Shown here piece after piece: positions 26,094-34,483 of a DNA stretch of 64,000 nucleotides. Every line of letters starts with the position of its first letter. Position 1 is the first letter of the stretch. Source of the stretch: JACMNW01 sp031406155 (lineage in GTDB: Bacteria; Pseudomonadota; Alphaproteobacteria; Rhodobacterales; Rhodobacteraceae); assembly GCA_031406155.1 (NCBI GenBank), contig JANOGW010000048.1, positions 26,530 through 90,529 of the forward strand, read 5' to 3'. The notes beneath the pieces are model-generated. The model saw only the letters and a list, made by a program, of their open reading frames with translations, made no database searches and was not told where the DNA came from. Both the position numbers and the translations under genes were made by a program.

Positions 26094-26891
26094 ATGAACG
26101 ATATGAGACTTGCGGACAGGGTCGTGGAAACACAGAAAAACAAAATCACCGCGCGCAATGTGCAGGTGCATTATGGCTCATCGCATGCCATCAAGGATGT
26201 CAATGTCGATATCCTTGACAAGACGGTGACTGCGTTCATCGGACCATCGGGCTGCGGAAAGTCCACCTTTCTGCGTTGCCTGAACCGGATGAACGACACC
26301 ATTTCCGTGTGCAAGGTTTCGGGCGAGATCCTGATCGATGGCGAAGATATCTACGACAAACGCGTCGATCCGGTGCAATTGCGCGCCAAAGTCGGCATGG
26401 TATTTCAAAAGCCGAACCCGTTTCCAAAATCGATTTATGACAACGTGTCCTATGGCGCGAAAATTCACGGACTAACCCGCAACAAGGCGGAACTGGACGA
26501 GATTGTCGAATCCTGTCTGCGCAAGGCCGCCCTCTGGAACGAGGTTAAAGACCGCCTCGATGCACCGGGAACCGGTCTTTCCGGCGGGCAGCAGCAGCGC
26601 CTTTGCATTGCACGCGCCATTGCGACCTCGCCCGAGGTGCTTTTGATGGATGAACCCTGCTCGGCGCTTGACCCGATTGCCACCGCGCAGGTCGAAGAAC
26701 TTATCTCGGATCTGCGCAGCCAGTTTTCCGTGGTCATCGTCACCCATTCGATGCAACAGGCGGCCCGAGTTAGTCAGAAGACAGCCTTCTTCCATCTCGG
26801 CAACCTGGTGGAATACGGCGAGACAGGGCAGATTTTCACCACACCAAAAGACCCGCGCACGGAAAGCTACATCACCGGTCGGATCGGATAA
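26094..26891 (+). CDS. pstB: Phosphate ABC transporter ATP-binding protein PstB
   Basis: 265 residues. Walker A GPSGCGKSTFLRCLNRMND, the PstB-specific VFQKPNPFPKSIYDNV, signature LSGGQQQRLCIARAI and Walker B VLLMDEPCSALDPI are all present. The ATG at 26094 (AAGG upstream) is preferred over an earlier in-frame codon that lies inside pstA. Provides ATP-driven phosphate import and contributes to PhoR signalling. Confidence 0.96.
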   Translation: MNDMRLADRVVETQKNKITARNVQVHYGSSHAIKDVNVDILDKTVTAFIGPSGCGKSTFLRCLNRMNDTISVCKVSGEILIDGEDIYDKRVDPVQLRAKVGMVFQKPNPFPKSIYDNVSYGAKIHGLTRNKAELDEIVESCLRKAALWNEVKDRLDAPGTGLSGGQQQRLCIARAIATSPEVLLMDEPCSALDPIATAQVEELISDLRSQFSVVIVTHSMQQAARVSQKTAFFHLGNLVEYGETGQIFTTPKDPRTESYITGRIG

Positions 26892-26902
26892 CAGAGGCAA
26901 TC

Positions 26903-27622
26903 ATGATTAATGAACCCCACATTGCCACGGTCTTTGACCGCGACCTCGAAGCCATTCAAGCCATGATCATGAAGATGGGCGGCCTGGTCGAGGCCGCCAT
27001 TCTGGACGCCGCGTCTGCGCTTGAAATGCGTGACGAAGAACTCGCCGAGCGTGTCCGCAAAGGTGACGCTGCCATTGATGCGCTTGAAGAACAGATCAAC
27101 ACCGAATGCGCCCGGGTGATCGCCCTTCGCGCGCCTACGGCCAGCGACCTGCGCACCGTTCTGACCGTGATGAAAATCGCCGCCTCACTGGAGCGGTGCG
27201 GCGATTACGCCAAGAACCTTGCCAAGCGATCGACCCTTCTGGCGCAAATGTCGGCAATCGAAGGCGCGGCAGGGGCCATCAAGCGGATGGCGAAGGCGGT
27301 CGAATTGCTTTTGCGCGACGCGCTGGATGCCTATATCCACCGTGATGTCGATCTTGCCGCCGAGGTGCGCAGCCGCGACCGCGAGGTTGACCAGATGTAT
27401 AACGCGCTGTTCCGCGAATTCCTGACCCATATGATGGAAGACCCGCGCAACATTACGGCCTGCATGCATCTGCATTTTATCGCCAAGAACATCGAACGCG
27501 TGGGCGACCATGCCACCGGTGTCGCCGAGCAGGTCATCTACCTTGTTTCGGGCCAGATGCCCGAGGAAGAGCGTATCAAGGGCGATCTTACATCGACCGG
27601 CCATCTGGCCTCTGGCAAATAA
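26903..27622 (+). CDS. phoU: Phosphate signalling regulator PhoU
   Basis: 239 residues, two PhoU three-helix repeats (about 15-105 and 120-210). The metal-binding-type motif VRKGDAAIDALEEQINTE in the first repeat and RSRDREVDQMYNALFRE in the second, plus HFIAKNIERVGDHATGVAEQ, are characteristic. PhoU links PstB activity to inhibition of PhoR when phosphate is plentiful. Eleven bp after pstB and 11 bp before phoB. Confidence 0.95.
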   Translation: MINEPHIATVFDRDLEAIQAMIMKMGGLVEAAILDAASALEMRDEELAERVRKGDAAIDALEEQINTECARVIALRAPTASDLRTVLTVMKIAASLERCGDYAKNLAKRSTLLAQMSAIEGAAGAIKRMAKAVELLLRDALDAYIHRDVDLAAEVRSRDREVDQMYNALFREFLTHMMEDPRNITACMHLHFIAKNIERVGDHATGVAEQVIYLVSGQMPEEERIKGDLTSTGHLASGK

Positions 27623-27633
27623 GGGACTGCGCA

Positions 27634-28326
27634 ATGGCTGGCACCGCACAACCGTCTGTCCTTGTGGTCGAGGATGAACCCGCCCAGCGTGAGGTTCTGA
27701 GCTATAATTTTGAGGCGGAAGGCTTTGATGTCACCACCGCCGAGAACGGCGAAGAAGCGCTTTTGCTGGTGGATGAACTGTCACCTGACATCATCGTGCT
27801 CGATTGGATGCTGCCCAATGTATCGGGTATCGAAGTTTGCCGCCGCCTGAAATCCAAAGCCGAAACACGGGCCATCCCGGTGATCATGCTGTCGGCCAGG
27901 TCGGAAGAAGTGGACCGGGTCCGCGGTCTGGAAACCGGTGCGGATGACTATGTGATCAAACCCTATTCGCTGGTTGAACTGATGGCGCGTGTGCGCACGC
28001 AGTTGCGCCGTACCCGTCCGGCGACAGTCGGGCAGTTGCTGGAATATGGCGACATCCGGCTCGACCCGGAAAGCCACCGGGTGCACCGCGCCGAAAATAC
28101 GCTGAAGCTTGGCCCGACAGAGTTTCGCCTGCTGACCACCTTCATGGAAAAGCCCGGCCGGGTCTGGAGCCGCGAGCAATTGCTGGACCGGGTCTGGGGC
28201 CGTGACATCTACGTCGATACCCGCACGGTCGATGTTCATATCGGGCGGTTGCGCAAGGCATTGTGTTCGTTCGGGGGCGAAGATCCGTTGCGCACCGTGC
28301 GTGGCGCTGGCTACGCGCTTGGCTGA
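27634..28326 (+). CDS. phoB: Phosphate regulon response regulator PhoB
   Basis: 230 residues. Receiver domain (about 9-122) with acidic pocket EDE (13-15), phosphorylation site Asp57 in VLDWMLP and the conserved Lys in VIKPYS; OmpR-type winged helix (about 135-230; LGPTEFRLLTTFMEKPGRVW, VDTRTVDVHIGRLRKAL). It would bind the Pho box upstream of pstS and so control its own operon. Last gene of the cluster; convergent with kynU. Confidence 0.96.
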   Translation: MAGTAQPSVLVVEDEPAQREVLSYNFEAEGFDVTTAENGEEALLLVDELSPDIIVLDWMLPNVSGIEVCRRLKSKAETRAIPVIMLSARSEEVDRVRGLETGADDYVIKPYSLVELMARVRTQLRRTRPATVGQLLEYGDIRLDPESHRVHRAENTLKLGPTEFRLLTTFMEKPGRVWSREQLLDRVWGRDIYVDTRTVDVHIGRLRKALCSFGGEDPLRTVRGAGYALG

Positions 28327-28440
28327 ATAGCAGTCACTGTTCTGCAACGCAGGGCACGGAGTGCGCATCCGAACAGGTGGTGCCTGCTGAACGGCCCCGC
28401 AAACCCGGGCCTTTGGTGTGCCTGACGCGGACCTGTGGTT

Positions 28441-29637
28441 TCAGGTCACCTTCGCGCGGGTTTTGTACGCGGGATCATCCCACAGGGCTTTGGCCATAAC
28501 ATCGGCCAGGATCGCGACAGCGCGGTCGACATCCGTAGTCGAGATATAAAGCGGGGTGAAACCGAAGCGCAGAATATCGGGGCTGCGAAAATCACCGATC
28601 ACGCCGCGCGCGATCAGCGCCTGCATAATGGCGTAACCTTCGGGGTGCCGGAATGAAACCTGACTGCCGCGTAGGGCATGCGGGCGGGGGGTTGCCAGCG
28701 ACAGGGTAGGGCAGGCGGCCTCTACCCCGGCGATGAAACGATCGGTCAGCACCAGCGATTGCGCGCGGACATCCTCGATATCGGCGATATCCCAGATATC
28801 AAGGGCGGCCTCCAATGCGGCCAGTTGCAGCACTGGGGGTGTGCCGACGCGCATCCGGTCAATCCCCGCGCCGGGGCGGTAGGATTGATCAAAGGCAAAC
28901 GGGGCTTCGTGGCCAAGCCACCCGGAAAGCGCGGGGCGGGCTATGTCGGCGTGGCGCGGGGCCACATAGATGAAGGCAGGGCCGCCGGGGCCGGAATTCA
29001 GGTATTTGTAGGTGCAGCCGACTGCAAAATCAGCGCCCGTTTTGGCCAGATGCACGGGCAGGGCACCCGCCGAATGAGCCAGATCCCAGACCGTCAGCGC
29101 GCCCTTGGCATGCGCTTTCGCGGTCAGGTTCGCCATGTCATGCTTGGCTCCGGTGCGATAATCGACCTCGGTAATCAGGGTGACGGCGACCGTTTCATCT
29201 ATCGTTGCGGCCAGATCATCCGGTGCGACAACGCGCAGGTTGAAGCCTTGCCCCAGCGTCCGACACAAGCCTTCGGCCATGTAAAGATCGGACGGAAAAT
29301 TGCCAGTGTCAGACAAGATGACGCGGCGAGTGGGGTTCATTTCCAACGCCGAGGCGAGGGCTTGGTAGACCTTGATCGACAAGGTGTCGCCCATCACCAC
29401 CGTGCCCGGTTCCGCCCCGATCAACCCCGCGATCCTGTCCCCAATGCGGCCCGGCTGATCCATCCAGCCCGCCTTGTTCCAGCCGGTGATCAGCATCTGC
29501 CCCCATTCGGCGGTCACTGTCTGTGCGACACGGGCCGCGGCAGTCTTTGGCAATGGGCCAAGCGAATTGCCGTCCAGATAGACCACGCCTTCGGGCAGAT
29601 CGAACATGGCGCGGGTTGCATCGAAATCGGTGGACAT
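28441..29637 (-). CDS. kynU: Kynureninase
   Basis: 398 residues. PLP enzyme cleaving kynurenine or 3-hydroxykynurenine to anthranilate/3-hydroxyanthranilate and alanine in tryptophan degradation. Family features: YLDGNSLGPLPK at the N-terminus, WDLAHSAGALPV with the PLP-pairing Asp and His, the Schiff-base lysine in CTYKYLNSGPGGPAF, and SGWLGHE. ATG at 29637 has GGGAG five bases upstream. No kynA or kynB neighbour is visible; stands alone between phoB and the small methyltransferase gene. Confidence 0.95.
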   Translation of the reverse strand: MSTDFDATRAMFDLPEGVVYLDGNSLGPLPKTAAARVAQTVTAEWGQMLITGWNKAGWMDQPGRIGDRIAGLIGAEPGTVVMGDTLSIKVYQALASALEMNPTRRVILSDTGNFPSDLYMAEGLCRTLGQGFNLRVVAPDDLAATIDETVAVTLITEVDYRTGAKHDMANLTAKAHAKGALTVWDLAHSAGALPVHLAKTGADFAVGCTYKYLNSGPGGPAFIYVAPRHADIARPALSGWLGHEAPFAFDQSYRPGAGIDRMRVGTPPVLQLAALEAALDIWDIADIEDVRAQSLVLTDRFIAGVEAACPTLSLATPRPHALRGSQVSFRHPEGYAIMQALIARGVIGDFRSPDILRFGFTPLYISTTDVDRAVAILADVMAKALWDDPAYKTRAKVT

Positions 29638-29793
29638 GTGGGCTCCCATACTGCACCAAGCCTGGCTGCCTTGGATGCCCGGAGCAATAAAGGCGTGCAC
29701 CGGAATTTCAAGCTTAAAATGAATCAAGATGACCGCCGGGCCTTGTCTTTGTAGGTCTGCGCTGAAAAACTGCCCAAGAAGAAGGAGATGCCG

Positions 29794-30270
29794 ATGGCTG
29801 ATACGCCAATGACACCCATGCAGCGCGTTCTGCGCCAGTGGGAAAGCCCGCCGACATGGCTGGCTCTTTTTGTGGCACTGGCTTGGGTTCAGTCACGGCT
29901 GCTGCCGGTCTGGGATGCAGGCACGTTGGGCAATTGGCTGGGCACCGGATTTATCGTGGGAGGGGCGGTTCTGATGTTGGCGGCGGTGGGTCAGTTCTGG
30001 CGAGCCCGTACCACGGTGATGCCCCGCGAAACCGCCCGTGTGCTGATCACGGGCGGCGTCTACCAGTTGTCGCGCAATCCGATCTATGTGGCGGATGCCT
30101 TAATCCTGACGGGGCTGGCACTGCACTGGGATCTGGGCGCGCTGATCTGGGTAGTTGCCTTCGTGGCAGTGATCGAGCGGCGCTTTATTGAGGGCGAGGA
30201 GGCTGGTTTGCGCGCCAGTTTTGGGGCTCAGTATGACGAGTGGGCAGAAAACGTCCGCCGTTGGATATGA
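29794..30270 (+). CDS. Isoprenylcysteine/phospholipid methyltransferase-like membrane protein
   Basis: 158 residues with three or four membrane spans (about 20-38, 48-68 and 105-128). The conserved C-terminal pattern TGGVYQLSRNPIYVADALIL, followed by ERRFIEGEEAGLRASFGAQYDEW, is that of the ICMT/PEMT (DUF1295/NnrU-like) integral-membrane methyltransferase fold that binds S-adenosylmethionine. The methyl acceptor is not known. ATG at 29794 has AAGGAG six bases upstream; the ATG two codons earlier abuts that site. Confidence 0.85.
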   Translation: MADTPMTPMQRVLRQWESPPTWLALFVALAWVQSRLLPVWDAGTLGNWLGTGFIVGGAVLMLAAVGQFWRARTTVMPRETARVLITGGVYQLSRNPIYVADALILTGLALHWDLGALIWVVAFVAVIERRFIEGEEAGLRASFGAQYDEWAENVRRWI

Positions 30271-30366
30271 AGGTGCGGCGAAAAGCACCAAAACAATGGT
30301 TGTGCTATTGCATGCCCTCAGGTTTCCTTTGAAATATTGTTGCGCGTCTCTATGACAGAGGGTGCA

Positions 30367-30408
30367 GGCGGAACCGCCGCGTGAAAGCGGCGTCTTACGG
30401 GAGAAGAC
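30367..30408 (+). promoter_or_regulatory. Structured leader immediately upstream of pntA
   Basis: Three short inverted repeats lie in the last 45 bp before the GTG start: GGCG/CGCC (30367-30378), a competing CGCCGC-GTGAAA-GCGGCG hairpin (30375-30392), and GTCTT/AAGAC (30392-30408) whose 7-base loop ACGGGAG carries the ribosome-binding sequence. The first two share bases and are mutually exclusive. This could modulate pntA translation; no known riboswitch is recognised. Confidence 0.3.
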
Positions 30409-30409
30409 A

Positions 30410-31981
30410 GTGAAAATCGGTGCACCCAAAGAGATTTTCGAAGGCGAAGCGCGGGTCGCGATGACGCCGGACTCGGCACTTCAGTTGGTGAAACTTGGCC
30501 ATTCCTGTGTCATCGAAAGTGGCGCGGGGATGCGCGCCGGGTTTTCGGACGCGGCCTATGTCGCCAGCGGTGTCGAGGTGGTGAAAACCGCATCTGCCCT
30601 GTTCAAGGCAGCCGATGTGGTGGTGAAGGTGCGCGGCCCCGAGGATAAAGAGGTAAAGCTGCTGCGTGACGGGCAGACGTTGATCTCGTTCTTCTGGCCG
30701 GCGCAGAATCCCGACCTGCTGGAGGCGTGCAAGGCGCGTGGGGCCACGGTTGTGGCGATGGATATGGTGCCGCGCATCAGCCGCGCTCAGAAGATGGATG
30801 CGCTGTCGTCGATGGCCAATATCGCAGGCTACCGTGCGGTGATCGAGGCCGGCAGCAACTTTGGCCGCTTTTTCACGGGGCAGGTTACGGCGGCGGGCAA
30901 GGTGCCGCCTGCGAAGGTTCTGGTGATCGGGGCAGGGGTTGCGGGCCTTGCTGCGATTGGTACGGCCACCTCGCTGGGTGCAATCACTTACGCCTTTGAT
31001 GTGCGCCCGGAAGTGGCAGAACAGATCGAATCGATGGGCGCGCAGTTTGTCTATCTGGACTTCGAGGCAGCACAGGATGGTGCGGCAACGGGCGGCTATG
31101 CGGCCCCTTCCAGCCCGGAATTCCGCGAGAAGCAATTGGCCAAGTTTCGCGAACTGGCGCCCGATATGGATATCGTGATCACCACGGCGCTGATCCCGGG
31201 GCGGCCCGCACCAAAGCTGTGGCTGGCCGATATGGTTGCCGCGATGAAGCCCGGATCGGTGGTGGTCGACCTTGCAGCGGAACGAGGCGGCAACTGTGAT
31301 CTGACCGTGCCGGACCAGAAGATCGTCAGCGACAATGGTGTGACGGTGGTCGGATATACCGATTTTCCAAGCCGCATGGCCGCACAGGCATCAACGCTTT
31401 ATTCCAATAATATCCGTCACATGCTGACCGATCTTACGCCAAAGAAAGATGGCGTGATCGCGCACAACATGGAAGATGACGTGATCCGGGGGGCAACGGT
31501 TGCCCATGCGGGGGCTGTGACCTTCCCGCCGCCACCCCCCAAGATCGCGGCAATCGCTGCGGCCAAGCCAAAACCCAAGGCAATGGAACTGACCCCGGTT
31601 GAAAAGCGCGCGCGGGAAGTCGCGGTGTTCAAGGCCGAGACCCGCAATCAGGTGATGCTGCTGGTCGCCGGCGGGTCGGTGCTGTGGTTTATCGGGGGCT
31701 TTGCACCGGCCAGTTTTATGGCGCATTTCATCGTGTTCGTGCTGGCCTGCTTCATCGGGTTCTCTGTCATATGGAACGTCAGCCATTCCCTGCACACGCC
31801 GCTGATGTCCGTGACCAACGCCATTTCCGGCATCATCGTACTGGGCGCACTGCTTCAGATCGGGTCCGGCAACTGGCTGGTGGTGACCCTTGCCGCCCTG
31901 TCTGTGCTGATTGCGTCGATCAATATCGTGGGTGGTTTTCTGGTAACGCGCCGGATGCTTGCCATGTTCCAGAAATCCTGA
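30410..31981 (+). CDS. pntA: NAD(P) transhydrogenase subunit alpha
   Basis: 523 residues, full-length alpha subunit (not the split PntAA/PntAB form). Cytosolic NAD(H)-binding region (about 1-375; KIGAPKEIFEGEARVAMTP at the start and dinucleotide motif LVIGAGVAGLAAIGTA), a linker rich in Pro/Lys, then four membrane spans in about the last 110 residues. With PntB it couples proton entry to hydride transfer from NADH to NADP+. The start is GTG at 30410 with GGGAG nearby; no ATG fits the family N-terminus. PntB begins 10 bp later. Confidence 0.95.
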   Translation: MKIGAPKEIFEGEARVAMTPDSALQLVKLGHSCVIESGAGMRAGFSDAAYVASGVEVVKTASALFKAADVVVKVRGPEDKEVKLLRDGQTLISFFWPAQNPDLLEACKARGATVVAMDMVPRISRAQKMDALSSMANIAGYRAVIEAGSNFGRFFTGQVTAAGKVPPAKVLVIGAGVAGLAAIGTATSLGAITYAFDVRPEVAEQIESMGAQFVYLDFEAAQDGAATGGYAAPSSPEFREKQLAKFRELAPDMDIVITTALIPGRPAPKLWLADMVAAMKPGSVVVDLAAERGGNCDLTVPDQKIVSDNGVTVVGYTDFPSRMAAQASTLYSNNIRHMLTDLTPKKDGVIAHNMEDDVIRGATVAHAGAVTFPPPPPKIAAIAAAKPKPKAMELTPVEKRAREVAVFKAETRNQVMLLVAGGSVLWFIGGFAPASFMAHFIVFVLACFIGFSVIWNVSHSLHTPLMSVTNAISGIIVLGALLQIGSGNWLVVTLAALSVLIASINIVGGFLVTRRMLAMFQKS

Positions 31982-31991
31982 GGGGCGAAAG

Positions 31992-33428
31992 ATGTTGAGC
32001 ATTGGAATTGTAGGGGCCGCTTATGTTACAGCCGCCATTCTGTTCATCTTGTCGCTGGGCGGGCTATCCGGGCAGGAAAGCGCCAAACGTGCGGTCTGGT
32101 ATGGCATCGCGGGCATGGCTTTGGCGGTGTTTGCGACGATCTTTGGCCCTGATGTTGCGAACCTCTGGGTGATTTTGGCGATGGTCGCCATCGGTGCAGT
32201 TGTGGGCACGGTCGTGGCCAACCGCGTGCAGATGACCGAAATGCCGCAACTGGTGGCGGCGCTGCATTCATTTGTCGGTCTGGCGGCGGTGTTCATCGGG
32301 TTCAATGCCGATATCGAACTGGCGCGCGTCACGGCGATGGATGCGGCAGCGCGCGAGGCGTTGGCGGGGTTCGCGGGGGTTCTTTCGCACAAAACGGGCG
32401 TGGAAATCACGATCCTGAAGGCCGAGGTGTTTCTTGGCGTCTTCATCGGGGCGGTCACCTTTACCGGGTCTGTCGTCGCCTTTGGCAAGCTGGCGGGCCG
32501 CGTCGATGGCAAGGCCACCAAACTGCCGGGAGGTCACATGCTGAACGCCGGTGCGGCACTGGCGTCGCTGGTCCTGCTGATACTGTACATGAATGGTGCG
32601 GGCATCTGGGCATTGATCGCGATGACGTTGCTGGCGTTTTTCATCGGCTACCATTTGATCATGGGCATCGGCGGGGCGGATATGCCGGTGGTCGTGTCGA
32701 TGCTGAACAGTTATTCCGGCTGGGCAGCGGCGGCGATTGGTTTCACGCTGGGCAATGATCTGCTGATCGTGACCGGGGCGCTGGTGGGGTCTTCCGGCGC
32801 GATCCTGAGCTATATCATGTGCAAGGCGATGAACCGGTCGTTCATTTCGGTGATCCTTGGCGGCTTTGGCAATACCACCGGGCCCGCGATGGAGATATCG
32901 GGCGAACAGATCGCCATTGATGCCGAAGGCGTGGCCGCAGCCCTGAACGATGCCGACAGCATCATCATTATTCCGGGTTACGGCATGGCCGTCGCGCAGG
33001 CGCAGCAATCGGTCAGCGAACTGACGCGCAAGCTGCGCAGTGCGGGCAAGACGGTGCGCTTTGCCATCCATCCGGTGGCAGGGCGACTGCCCGGCCATAT
33101 GAACGTGCTGCTGGCCGAGGCGCGCGTGCCCTATGACATCGTAATGGAGATGGACGAGATCAACGAAGATTTTCCCACCACCGACGTCGCCATCGTGATC
33201 GGGTCCAATGACATCGTGAACCCGGCCGCACAGGAAGACCCGAATTCCCCCATCGCCGGCATGCCGGTGCTGGAATGCTGGAAGGCAAAGCAGGTATTCG
33301 TCAGCAAGCGTGGGCAGGGCACAGGCTATTCCGGCATCGAGAACCCGCTGTTTTACAAGGAAAATACCCGGATGTTCTACGGCGATGCAAAAAAGTCGCT
33401 GGATGCACTGTTGCCGATGATCGACTGA
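31992..33428 (+). CDS. pntB: NAD(P) transhydrogenase subunit beta
   Basis: 478 residues. About eight or nine membrane helices in the first 270 residues, then the NADP(H)-binding domain with ADSIIIIPGYGMAVAQAQ, HPVAGRLPGHMNVLLAEA and VIGSNDIVNPAAQEDPNSPI. The ATG at 31992 follows AGGGGC and starts MLSIGIVGAAYV. Directly downstream of pntA. A weak CTGC-AAGG-GCAG stem with eight T residues at 33457-33479 is the only terminator-like feature after it. Confidence 0.96.
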   Translation: MLSIGIVGAAYVTAAILFILSLGGLSGQESAKRAVWYGIAGMALAVFATIFGPDVANLWVILAMVAIGAVVGTVVANRVQMTEMPQLVAALHSFVGLAAVFIGFNADIELARVTAMDAAAREALAGFAGVLSHKTGVEITILKAEVFLGVFIGAVTFTGSVVAFGKLAGRVDGKATKLPGGHMLNAGAALASLVLLILYMNGAGIWALIAMTLLAFFIGYHLIMGIGGADMPVVVSMLNSYSGWAAAAIGFTLGNDLLIVTGALVGSSGAILSYIMCKAMNRSFISVILGGFGNTTGPAMEISGEQIAIDAEGVAAALNDADSIIIIPGYGMAVAQAQQSVSELTRKLRSAGKTVRFAIHPVAGRLPGHMNVLLAEARVPYDIVMEMDEINEDFPTTDVAIVIGSNDIVNPAAQEDPNSPIAGMPVLECWKAKQVFVSKRGQGTGYSGIENPLFYKENTRMFYGDAKKSLDALLPMID

Positions 33429-33564
33429 AATCATGCAAGACCTGCGCGAAACCATGCTGCAAGGGCAGTGATTTTTTTTGTTGATTCGTGACGAGCTTCA
33501 AAATAGTGACGCAACTGTGTAGGATACTTGCGATATCTGAAAGTGTCATGGGCTGGAGACAGGT

Positions 33565-34398
33565 TTGCACGATAAGGTTATGTGGCAGTTGCTGATCTTC
33601 ACAGTTGCAATCCAGTTGCTGTTTTCGATCTGGCCAACCGTCGACATCATGGTCTCGGGGACCTTTTTTCAATCCGACGGCACGTTCTGGCTGGCGGAAA
33701 GCGCGCTTGCCGAAAGTCTGCGCATACCGATCTGGTTGGCCAGCGTCGCCGTTGCAATCATGGCTTCGGTGATGCTGTGTATCAGCCTCTCACGGGGGCC
33801 GCTGGCAAAAACGCCGTGGCGCTTATGGGCGTTTGTCACGGCCCTTTATGTGATTGGCCCCGGACTGCTGGTCAACGGATTGTTGAAACAGAACTGGGGT
33901 CGCGCCCGCCCGGACGCGGTCGAGGCGTTCGGCGGCGTAAAGTTGTTCACTCCTCCGTTTGAAATGGCGGGCCAATGCCAATTCAACTGCTCGTTCGTGT
34001 CGGGCGAGGCGGCGTCTGCTGCGGTGATGGCAATTGTTCTTGCGACCATCATCGGCAGCAAAGTCGCAAAGCCTTGGCGCGGCCTGATGTTCGTGGGTCT
34101 GGCGGGCCTGTTCATCTTCGCGTCGGGGATGCGGGTTGCAAGTGGCCGGCATTTCTTGTCCGATGCCGTCTTTGCCGGCCTTTTCATGGCGATGATTGCG
34201 CGCCTCTTGTACCGCGTGTTTGGCATTGCCACCGTTCGAAACGACAATCTTCTGTCTGCGGCGTGGGGCGATATCCTCGACGTTACTCTGGCCGTTCGGC
34301 AGGCGGTCGGCCGAGCATTTGCATCGATAGGGGCAGACCGAAACATCATGACCGATCTACCCGATACACTTGTCGAGCCGGTCCGCACCAAGGCCTGA
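33565..34398 (+). CDS. PAP2-family membrane phosphatase (variant second motif)
   Basis: 277 residues with about six membrane spans. Acid-phosphatase motif 1 K-X6-RP is KQNWGRARP; motif 3 R-X5-H-X3-D is RVASGRHFLSD. Motif 2, usually PSGH, reads VSGE, so the usual His is replaced by Glu. Lipid phosphatases of the LpxE/PAP2 group act at the periplasmic face on lipid A, undecaprenyl diphosphate or phosphatidylglycerophosphate; the substrate here is unknown. Start TTG at 33565 has GGAG six bases upstream; an ATG at 33580 is a possible alternative. A cysteine pair (GQCQFNCSF) precedes motif 2. Confidence 0.85.
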   Translation: MHDKVMWQLLIFTVAIQLLFSIWPTVDIMVSGTFFQSDGTFWLAESALAESLRIPIWLASVAVAIMASVMLCISLSRGPLAKTPWRLWAFVTALYVIGPGLLVNGLLKQNWGRARPDAVEAFGGVKLFTPPFEMAGQCQFNCSFVSGEAASAAVMAIVLATIIGSKVAKPWRGLMFVGLAGLFIFASGMRVASGRHFLSDAVFAGLFMAMIARLLYRVFGIATVRNDNLLSAAWGDILDVTLAVRQAVGRAFASIGADRNIMTDLPDTLVEPVRTKA

Positions 34399-34483
34399 TC
34401 AGCGACACTGTAGCGCGGCTTGCTGGTCGGCCTTGTTTGGGTAATCCGGTTTACAATCTGCCCCGCTTCAATAAACTGCAGAT

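Noticed and set aside
28393..28411. GGCCC...GGGCC stem between phoB and kynU
   Set aside because: Five-bp stem with only three T residues after it; unlikely to terminate.
33457..33479. Possible terminator after pntB (CTGC-AAGG-GCAG then T8)
   Set aside because: Stem of only 4 bp; the T-run is good but the hairpin is too weak for a confident call.
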